Program-made: the position numbers and the translations under genes | Source of the DNA: CBDUXT01 sp965371245 | GTDB taxonomy: Bacteria; Planctomycetota; Phycisphaerae; UBA1845 | Assembly (NCBI GenBank): GCA_965371245.1 | Contig: CBDUXT010000066.1 | Coordinates: 1 to 34,609 of the forward strand | Length of the DNA: 34,609 bases | Reading direction: 5' to 3' | The notes under the pieces: generated by a model | What the model saw: the letters and a program-made list of their open reading frames with translations, nothing else | Database searches by the model: none | What the model was told of the DNA's origin: nothing | Shown: positions 19,778 to 27,200 of the stretch, in pieces | Layout of the letters: every line of letters begins with the position of its first letter | Position numbering within the stretch: position 1 is the first letter of the stretch

Positions 19778-20968
19778 ATGCTGTTCGAATACGAAGCCCA
19801 GTGCGACAGCGGGGCGGCCATGACCGGTCGCATCGAGGCCGGCACCCACGACGAGGCGATGGGTAGGCTCGACGCCATGGGTTTGGCCAACGTCTCTTTG
19901 AAGTCCGCCAAGGCCGCACCCAGGCGGCGAGCACTCGGGGCCGACGATTTCGTTTTCTTCAACGAGCAGCTGGCCTCTTTGGCGAAAACCGGCCTTTGTC
20001 TTGACGTCGGTTTGCGGCAATTGGGGAAAGAGGTCCAATCCCGTCGTCTTCGTCGCGTTCTGACCAACGTCGCCGACGACATCGAGCGCGGACTTCCCCT
20101 CGACCAGGCGCTGCCCAAGCACATGGGCGAGATGCCCGGGCTGTATGCGAGCGTCGTGCGCGCGGGCATCGCCAGCGGGCAGCTCTCCAGCACGCTCCTC
20201 AACCTCTCTCATCACCTGCGACTGATCGCGGAGACGCGCCGGCTGGTTTTCGAGGCGCTGAGCTACCCGGCCGTGGTCCTCGGGCTCGCACTTCTGATGG
20301 TTTGTGGCATCGTGGGCGTGCTCGGCCCACAGTTCGAGGGCATCTTCCTGGATTTCGATGTGCGCTTGCCCGTCGCAACTCTCCTTCTCATCGAACTCTC
20401 GCGGGTTCTTCCCGAAGTACTGATCGCCATCGCGGTGGCGCTGGCTTTACCCATCGTCGCGTGGTTCTTGCTGGCCTTCAGCCTTGCCGGCCAAAGGCTG
20501 CGTGAACGCGTGTTGCTGCGCATGCCCATACTGGGCGCGATCATTCGTAACTCCATCCGGGCCCGTTTCCTGCGTGCGGTCGCCTTCTCGGTTGACAGCG
20601 GCATTCCGCTTCCAGAAGCGGTGCGCCTGTCGGCGGACGCCACGGGCAGCCCGGCGGCTGGATACGACGCCAAAGTCATCGTCGAGCGTGTGGAGGCGGG
20701 CGGTTCGGTCTTCGAGGCATGCGCGGGCGCCCGTGTCATTCCGCCGATGTTCGGCTACGTCGTGGATGTCAACAGCGCGCGCAATGCGTTGGAAGAGGGA
20801 CTGCTGGAGCTGGCCAAAGCCTATGAGTCGCGTGCGGTGCGCAGTCAGTGGCTTATGCGGGCGTGGCTTGCCCCGCTCGCCATTGTCGGCGTTGGCCTGG
20901 TGATAGCCTTTTGTATTCTGGCCCTGTTCATGCCGTTTGTTTCGATGCTGCAATCCGTCGGCGGATAG
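19778..20968 (+). CDS. GspF/PilC-type inner-membrane platform protein
   Basis: A 396-residue protein with the duplicated T2SF architecture: two helical cytoplasmic domains (about 65-160 and 265-360) and three membrane helices (about 168-187, 208-232, 365-393). The domain signature FNEQLASLAKTGLCLDVGL (repeat 1) is echoed by RAVAFSVDSGIPLPEAVRLS (repeat 2). The N-terminal 60 residues (FEYEAQCDSGAAMTGRIEA) match the short beta-domain of GspF/PilC. It is the platform that couples the GspE ATPase to pseudopilin assembly. GGAG lies 9 bases before the start codon, and the gene follows gspE by 42 bases. Confidence 0.9.
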   Translation: MLFEYEAQCDSGAAMTGRIEAGTHDEAMGRLDAMGLANVSLKSAKAAPRRRALGADDFVFFNEQLASLAKTGLCLDVGLRQLGKEVQSRRLRRVLTNVADDIERGLPLDQALPKHMGEMPGLYASVVRAGIASGQLSSTLLNLSHHLRLIAETRRLVFEALSYPAVVLGLALLMVCGIVGVLGPQFEGIFLDFDVRLPVATLLLIELSRVLPEVLIAIAVALALPIVAWFLLAFSLAGQRLRERVLLRMPILGAIIRNSIRARFLRAVAFSVDSGIPLPEAVRLSADATGSPAAGYDAKVIVERVEAGGSVFEACAGARVIPPMFGYVVDVNSARNALEEGLLELAKAYESRAVRSQWLMRAWLAPLAIVGVGLVIAFCILALFMPFVSMLQSVGG

Positions 20969-20983
20969 GAAAGATTCTCGAAG

Positions 20984-22216
20984 ATGCGCGTGCTGGAAGC
21001 CTTGTTCACGCTTACCGTCATCCTGGCGTTCGTATGGATCGCCTGGTCACTGTTCGCTTCCCTGAAAGGGACGTTCTCGTGGTCGGTGTCGGGTGAGCGG
21101 GGCGGGCTGATGGTCCGCGGCTTCATGCCCAATGGCGCGCGCCTTCGACGCACGATCCAATTACACGCCTTCATCATGCAAGTAGCCCTGATCACGCGGT
21201 TGAACCTCCCTCTTCGCGAGGCCGTGCGCGTCGCCGCCGATGGGGAGGGCGGCCCGGTGCGTAAGGCGCTGGAGCAACTCGGTCGGTCCATGGGCTATGG
21301 GTGCGCCCCTTCCTGGGCGATTGGCAGGGCCTTCCGCGGCTGCCCGCCGCAGCTTGCGGAGATGCTTCGGCACGGCGAGCTATGCGGGCAACTGCCCCAG
21401 GCTGTCGCGGACGTCGAGGGGCGGCTTGCGTCGCTGACGCGGGGGCAGTTGGGTCAAACCGACCATCGGCGGCACGTAGGCACCTACGCCTTCCTGATGT
21501 TTGTCGGCGTGGCTTTCATTCTCAACGGCGTTGTGATCATCATCATGCCAAAGTTCCGCGCGATCTTTGAGGACTTCAACACGCCGCTGCCAGCGATCAC
21601 ACAGATGCTGTTCGACGGGTGGGACGGTACCCTGTTCAAAGTGGCCGCCGTGCTCTTCCTCGTTCCCGCCTTCCTTAGCGCGGGTCTGGCCCTGCTGAGC
21701 AGGCTACAGGGCACCGATCCGCCCGGACCGCTAGCCCGAACGATCGGCTCCCTTCGGTGGGCCGTCCCCTTCACGCGGGCGATGGATTACGGCCTCGGCA
21801 TGGCGACGGCCATTCGGTCGCTCGCCTGCGCGATTCGTAGCGGTCGGCCGCTCGATCGATCCATGGACCTGACCAAGACGGTCAGCGCTACCAACCACCT
21901 CCGGTGCCGTCTCGGCGACTTCGTCCGTGACGTCCACGCCGGCGCCGCCCCGCACGCGGCCGCCAAAGACGCCAAGCTCGGCGATATGTTCGTCTCGGCA
22001 CTTCAGATGATCGAGCGAGGCGAAGACCCCGACCCGATTCTTTCCCACGCCGCCGACTACTACGAGGCCATCGCCTACCGATGGTGGCACACGATCTCCG
22101 TCGCCAGCGGGCCGCTGATCACGCTGGCGATGGGCGCCGTCGTCGGCTTTGTCGCCTTCGCGCTCTTCATGCCCCTTATCGCACTGACCAACGCCGTCGC
22201 CGAGTCGATCCCATGA
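20984..22216 (+). CDS. Second, diverged GspF-family platform protein
   Basis: A 410-residue T2SF protein 15 bases after the first. It lacks the N-terminal beta-domain and instead starts with a membrane helix (residues 3-24). The first T2SF domain is recognisable (FIMQVALITRLNLPLREAVR, then CPPQLAEMLRHGELCGQLPQ), followed by helices at about 168-190 and 222-245. A more diverged second domain follows (AIRSLACAIRSGRPLDRSMD), then a last helix near 372-400. It most likely pairs with the first as a heteromeric platform. Two successive GspF genes are seen in some non-proteobacterial systems. Its stop overlaps a possible ATG of the next gene (ATGA at 22213). Confidence 0.85.
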   Translation: MRVLEALFTLTVILAFVWIAWSLFASLKGTFSWSVSGERGGLMVRGFMPNGARLRRTIQLHAFIMQVALITRLNLPLREAVRVAADGEGGPVRKALEQLGRSMGYGCAPSWAIGRAFRGCPPQLAEMLRHGELCGQLPQAVADVEGRLASLTRGQLGQTDHRRHVGTYAFLMFVGVAFILNGVVIIIMPKFRAIFEDFNTPLPAITQMLFDGWDGTLFKVAAVLFLVPAFLSAGLALLSRLQGTDPPGPLARTIGSLRWAVPFTRAMDYGLGMATAIRSLACAIRSGRPLDRSMDLTKTVSATNHLRCRLGDFVRDVHAGAAPHAAAKDAKLGDMFVSALQMIERGEDPDPILSHAADYYEAIAYRWWHTISVASGPLITLAMGAVVGFVAFALFMPLIALTNAVAESIP

Positions 22217-22224
22217 GGAATACC

Positions 22225-22617
22225 ATGAAACCCAGTCCGTCCCGCCGAGCCTTCGTGCTTCTCGAAGCGTGCGTAGCCTTAATGCTCGTCGGGATGGTGC
22301 TGGGCGCGGTGTCGATGCTGATCGCCTCGTACGCCCGATCGACCGACTATTTCCTCAACTATCGCCGCGCGCAGCTAGCGGCCGAGTCGTACGTGGAGCG
22401 CATCCGGGCCGGCGCCGTGCAACCGGAAGATGCAGAGTTCACGGACGAGGCGAACGTCACGCTGCGAATCCGCACCGCTCCGGCCGAGGGGGTCTGGGCG
22501 CCGCTTCGTCGCGTGGAGGTGGAGGCCCGTATCGTGGGCAAGCACAGTCGCGTGGCCGCGTATAAGCTGGCGACCTACGTCGCGGTCACCGATTCGCCCG
22601 AGGGGGGATCCCGATGA
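22225..22617 (+). CDS. Type II pseudopilin-like minor protein (GspI-like position)
   Basis: A roughly 130-residue protein with a short basic leader and a prepilin-like N-terminal helix: SRRA-FVLLEACVALMLVG. Phe at +1 and Glu at +5 are as in type IV prepilins, but the residue before the cleavage site is Ala instead of the usual Gly. The rest is small with alternating beta-like stretches. I use the ATG at 22225 because GAGGA lies 5 bases upstream; an ATG at 22213, overlapping the previous stop, would add four residues. Probably a minor pseudopilin. Confidence 0.75.
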   Translation: MKPSPSRRAFVLLEACVALMLVGMVLGAVSMLIASYARSTDYFLNYRRAQLAAESYVERIRAGAVQPEDAEFTDEANVTLRIRTAPAEGVWAPLRRVEVEARIVGKHSRVAAYKLATYVAVTDSPEGGSR

Positions 22618-23123
22618 CTCGCAGCCGAAGCCGAGCGTTCATGCTGATGGAGATGCTGGTCGTGCTTCTGCTCATCCTCGTGGGCAGCGGATTGATCACC
22701 GTGGGTCTTGCCTCGATCGTCAAGAGCCACAAACGCATCGCCGACTTCAGCAACCGATACGCCCTCGTCAACGACTTTCTCGATACGCTTCGCGCGGACG
22801 TTCGCGAGGGCACGGCGGTCGAGTGGGTCGAAGGCGACGACGCGGCGCCTCGGGACCTGAGAATCACCGGTGGGCCACAGACCGTTCTCTACAGAACCCT
22901 GGCTGACATCGTCGAGCGGAGCGGCGCAGACGATGGCGTCAACAAGCGGTGGGACATGAAGCACACCGACGTCAGGCTTCAGATCGAGTCGGGCTCGGCG
23001 GGCGTGGACCTGGTCCAAGTGACCGTTCAGTGGCACAAAAAAGACAGGTACGATCCTCAGCCGTCTCGGCGGTTCGCGGCCGTAGCGCGCTGCGTGGGAG
23101 AAACAAGCCATGCGCGGGACTGA
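22614..23123 (+). CDS. Type II pseudopilin-like minor protein (GspJ-like position)
   Basis: A 169-residue protein overlapping the previous gene by four bases (ATGA), so translation is coupled. The N terminus MTRSRSRA-FMLMEMLVVLLLI has the +1 Phe and +5 Glu of prepilins and again Ala at -1. The C-terminal globular part contains VLYRTLADIVERSG and VDLVQVTVQWHKKDR, consistent with a GspJ-like beta domain, but the subfamily is not certain. Confidence 0.75.
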   Translation: MTRSRSRAFMLMEMLVVLLLILVGSGLITVGLASIVKSHKRIADFSNRYALVNDFLDTLRADVREGTAVEWVEGDDAAPRDLRITGGPQTVLYRTLADIVERSGADDGVNKRWDMKHTDVRLQIESGSAGVDLVQVTVQWHKKDRYDPQPSRRFAAVARCVGETSHARD

Positions 23124-23487
23124 TCGCCGCAGCTTCGTCCTTATTGCGGTGTTGACTTACATCCTGCTCGCGACCTCGCTCGTGCTGGTCACCGCGGCGA
23201 GCACCGGGCAACTCGTGCGCACCGGGCGGGACGCGGACACGCGCATTTTGCTTCGCCAGTTGACGGACAGTGCGGCCGCGTGGTGTCTGTCGCATGCGTC
23301 AGAGCTTGGCGACACGCCGGTTACGCTCGACGCTGGTGGAATCCTGCCGGAGGGCATGACCGGCCACGTGACGGTTCGGCTTCCAGGCACAGCCGGCAAC
23401 GAGGTGGAGGTTGAGGCCACACTGAACCGAACCGATCGGCGCTTCATCCGAATGCGAACCTACACGATCCCCAAGGCCGCGCCGTAG
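23110..23487 (+). CDS. Pseudopilin-like protein lacking Glu5 (GspK-like position)
   Basis: A 125-residue protein overlapping the previous gene by 14 bases. The N terminus MRGTDRRS-FVLIAVLTYILL has a prepilin-type helix but Ala instead of Glu at +5, and Ser at -1. Absence of Glu5 is the hallmark of GspK, the tip pseudopilin, although this protein is far shorter than proteobacterial GspK and lacks its large insert. Last gene of the operon. No GspG-type major pseudopilin, GspD secretin or prepilin peptidase lies in the window. Confidence 0.7.
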   Translation: MRGTDRRSFVLIAVLTYILLATSLVLVTAASTGQLVRTGRDADTRILLRQLTDSAAAWCLSHASELGDTPVTLDAGGILPEGMTGHVTVRLPGTAGNEVEVEATLNRTDRRFIRMRTYTIPKAAP

Positions 23488-23514
23488 GAGCCCGTTTGAA
23501 ACACACCTGAACTG

Positions 23515-23548
23515 CGTGTGGCACCGGCTTTTGGCCGGTGCCAACACG
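23515..23548 (+). terminator. Hairpin after the secretion operon
   Basis: GGCACCGGC-TTTTG-GCCGGTGCC gives nine perfect pairs, extended by GTGT/ACAC after one bulged A. It starts 28 bases after the last pseudopilin stop. There is no T-tract after the stem, so it is a terminator candidate of atypical form or a REP-like unit. Confidence 0.5.
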
Positions 23549-23601
23549 GACTGGTAGGCCGAGCGGATGAGGCGTTGGTGATCGCGGGGCGGCCGAACGT
23601 T

Positions 23602-23892
23602 CTACTCGCCGTAAACTGCGGCAATCACGGTCAATCGGCAGGTGAGACAGTTCGCATCATTGCCACAAGAGCTTGTCGCCGCGTCGGCGTTTTCGTCGAT
23701 CGCGACTCCGCCGTCACGGCTGATGGTGACCGCTAGAAAAAGCACGTCGATCTCCGCATCCGACACACGCGCGTCCTGGCATATGGCGGTCGCCTCGGCC
23801 CGTGTGGGCGCGACCGTGGCCGAAAGAATAGCGTTCGGGTTTGTGCCACAGCCGACCAAGGCCAGCAGGCACGCGGAAAGGATTCGTTTCAT
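23602..23892 (-). CDS. Small secreted lipoprotein, function unknown
   Basis: A 96-residue protein starting at the ATG at 23892 (MKRILSACLLALVGC), behind a GGAGAC ribosome-binding sequence. The signal peptide ends in a lipobox-like LVGC, so it is probably anchored in a membrane through the lipidated Cys. The mature part has four further cysteines, including a SCGNDANCLTC cluster close to the C terminus and the end VIAAVYGE. It lies 352 bases downstream of the giant repeat gene on the same strand, facing the secretion operon tail to tail. No family is recognised. Confidence 0.65.
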   Translation of the reverse strand: MKRILSACLLALVGCGTNPNAILSATVAPTRAEATAICQDARVSDAEIDVLFLAVTISRDGGVAIDENADAATSSCGNDANCLTCRLTVIAAVYGE

Positions 23893-24244
23893 CGCTTCGT
23901 CTCCAGGTTCGATCAGACCGAAGTGGTCCGCGACCGTGCCCTCCCTATCGGGAAACCGGGCGCGGCGTGTTAGCCGGCGCGATCGTCCCATACCTTCGGC
24001 TCGTTCTCCAAGCTGCGATGGATATGGTCGGACGGATTCCTGATAACTGGAGGAGTTCTCAGTTATCAGTTGTCAGTACTCAGTAAACAGTCTTGGGGAA
24101 GAAAGGGCGTCGGTTGTGATGATCGGACGCAGGCACTTCGCCAAGCGCCTGCGGAGCAGGCTGGGTAGGTCGCATCAGGCATGGCGCGCGAACCGCGCGC
24201 ATGAATGGTGCCGCTTGTCTGGCACTGTCCTGAGCGGCGCTCGG
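23893..24244. other. Intergenic region between lipoprotein and giant gene
   Basis: About 350 bases without a gene. It includes the five-unit heptamer array (24057-24091), a GCCTGC-GGA-GCAGGC hairpin (24147-24161) that shares its core with the 56-bp repeats, and a GCGCGCG-AAC-CGCGCGC hairpin at 24184-24200. The last lies 45 bases beyond the stop of the giant gene and may terminate it, though no T-run follows. Confidence 0.55.
24057..24091 (+). repeat. Degenerate heptamer array (five NNTCAGT-type units)
   Basis: Five consecutive seven-base units: TCTCAGT, TATCAGT, TGTCAGT, ACTCAGT, AAACAGT. CAGT is fixed and the first three bases vary. It is the inverted counterpart of the array at 18459-18482. 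Confidence 0.7.
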
Positions 24245-27200
24245 TTATCGTCGAGTTCGGCGACGCTTGACTGATTCCAGCGAGCCGAGTTGCTGCTCGA
24301 ACGCCGGCGAGAGTCGGAACCCGTGTCGCGCGGCGAAGGCTCGTATGTCGTGCGTATCGATAACGCCGTCGTTGTTCAAGTCGGCCAGCTCGGCCCCCAC
24401 GAAGCCCAGTTCATCGACGGGAATCGAGCTGCGCGGTACGGCGCCGAAGACGTCCGCCGTTCCGCCGAACCGAGTCAACCCGCCGGATCGCCCACCCGAC
24501 AGACTCGTCCCGCCCGGGCATCCGTCGAAGAGGTCGCCGAGGGCGAGGAAGTTCGCCTGAATCGCGGCGAAGTCGGCCGTTCCCTGTACGCCGTCACCGG
24601 TCGCGTCCGCGCCAAGGCTGCTGTCGGGGCTGACCGGGGTGTTGAACGCCGTGGCCAGAATCGAGAAGTCCGAGATGTCCACGAGATTGTCCTGCACAAT
24701 CACGGCCGTTTGGAAGTCGCCCGACAGCAGGGCGCCCGCGCCGGTCAGATTGACCATCGTGGCACACGACACGAAGGACAGCGGCACCAGCGCCCGAAGC
24801 GTGTGACCCTCCCGAACCGCCAGCCAGGTCGCGGTGTCCTCGACGTTGTCGAGCACAACGGTGGCCGACCCGAAGATGTCGAACACCACCGAGATCACCC
24901 GAGCATCGACCAGTCCGCCACAGGTGGTGACAGTGAAGGTGACGTCTCGCATGACGGCCTTGCCGAGTCCGCCGATGTCAATGTCCACCGTAATCTGTGC
25001 GTTGGGCGAGCCCAGGCATAGACCGGCGTCGCAAGCGTCAGTCGTGCAGGGCAGACCGTCGTCACACAGGGTTCCGTTCGGCTGGGGCGTGATGATGTCG
25101 CAGTTGCCTTCCAACCCCAGGGTGTCGCAGGTGGCCGTGTTGCAGTCATCGCTGGCCGGCACGCAATCCGGCAAACCGCCGCCGACACAGACACCGGTCA
25201 GGCAGGCCTCGCCGACGTTGCAACTTGCGCCGTCGTCGCAGGGTGTGGTGTCCGGCAGGAACAGATCGCCCGGGCAGGCGACGGCCACACCGTCACACAC
25301 CTCTTGCGGATCGCACTGGTCGGTCGATGCGCGGCAGAGCGTGTTCAGCGGCAACGGCGGGTGGCTGCACAGCCCTGTCAGGCAGATGTCGTCGCTACAC
25401 ACGAAGCCGTCGTCCGTGCAAACCGTGGCGTCCGCCAGGAACGAATCCAGCGGGCAAGCCAGGGCAACGCCGTCGCAGACTTCCTGCGGATCGCATTCGT
25501 CGGTCGATGCCCGGCAAAGCGTGTTGAATAGCAGCGGCGGATGGCTGCACAGGCCGGTCTGGCAGATGTCATCACTACACAAGAGGCCGTCGTCGGTGCA
25601 TACCGTGGCGTCCGGCAGGAAGGAATCCAGCGGGCAAGCCAGGGCAACGCCGTCGCACACTTCCTGCGGGTCGCACTCGTCGGTCGAGGCCCGACAAAGC
25701 GTGTTGAGCAGTAGCGGGGGGTGGCTGCATAGACCGGTCTGGCAGATGTCGTCGCTGCACAAGAGACCATCGTCGGTGCAGGTGGTGAGATCGGGCAGGA
25801 ACGAGTCCAGCGGGCAGGTAAGGGCGACGCCGTCGCAGACTTCCTGCGGATCGCACTCATCGGTCGAAGCGCGGCAAAGCGTGTTGACCAACAGCGGCGG
25901 GTGGCTGCACAGACCGGTCTGGCAGATGTCGTCACTACACAACAGGCCGTCGTCGGTGCAAACCGTGGCGTCCGGCAGGAACGAATCCAGCGGACAAGCC
26001 AGGGCGACGCCGTCGCAGACCTCCTGCGGGTCGCACTCGTCGGTCGAAGCGCGGCAAAGCGTGTTGACCAGCAGCGGCGGGTGGCTGCATAAGCCGGTCA
26101 GGCAGATGTCGTCACTGCACAAGAGCCCGTCGTCGATGCACGTGGTGAGATCGGGCAGGAACGAATCCGTCGGGCAGGTCAACGCAACCCCGTTACATTC
26201 CTCCTGCGGGTCGCACTCGTCGGTCGATGCCCGGCACAACGTTCCCAGCAGTTCCGGCGGGTGGCTGCACACACCCGTTTGGCAGACGTCATCGCTGCAC
26301 AAGAGCCCATCGTCGGTGCACGCGGTGAGATCCGGCAGGAACAAATCCGTCGGGCAGGTGAGCACGAGCCCGTCACAAACCTCCTGCGGGTCGCACTCGT
26401 CGGTCGAGGCGCGGCACAGCGTCCCGCTCAGCGTCGGCGGGTGATCACACAGGCCGGCCTGGCAGACGTCGTCGCTGCAGAGCAGGCCGTCATCGGTGCA
26501 TACCGTTCCGTTGGGCAGGAAGCCGTCTATCGGGCAGACAATCGAGACGCCGTCGCAGACCTCCTGCGGATCGCACTCATCGGTTGACGCGCGACACAGC
26601 GTGTTGAGCGGCAACGCCGGGTGGCTGCACACACCGGTCTGGCAGACGTCGTCGCTGCACAACAACCCATCGTCGGTGCATGCGGTGAGATCGGGCAGGA
26701 ACGAGTCCGTCGGGCAGGTCAACACGAGTCCGTCGCAAACCTCCTGCGGATCGCATTCGTCGGTGGATGCGCGGCAGAGCGTGCCACCCGGGGTTACCGG
26801 ATGGGAACAAACGCCCGACTGGCACACATCGTCGCTGCAAACAAGCCCATCGTCGGTGCACGCGGTGAGGTCGGGCAGGAACGAGTCGGTGGGACACGTC
26901 AGCGCGGCGCCGTCACAGACCTCCTGCGGATCGCACTCGTCGGTCGAAGCGCGACACAGTGTTCCGCCCGTTGTGGGAGGATGAGAACAGGCACCGCCCT
27001 GGCAGACATCGTCGCTGCACAGCAAGCCGTCATCGGTACACACCGTTCCGTTCGGCACGAATCCATCGATCGGGCACGTGATGGAGATGCCGTCGCAAAC
27101 CTCCTGCGGATCGCACTCATCCGTGGACGCACGGCACAAGGTGCCGTCGATCTTGGCCGGGTGCAAGCACACACCCGTCTGACAGACATCGTCGCTACAC

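Noticed and set aside
24834..26444. Long plus-strand open frame (about 536 codons) opposite the giant repeat gene
   Set aside because: It and similar frames at 26621-28207 and 28601-29362 are antisense shadows caused by the 180-bp in-frame periodicity and lack of stop complements; no start signals or family sense.
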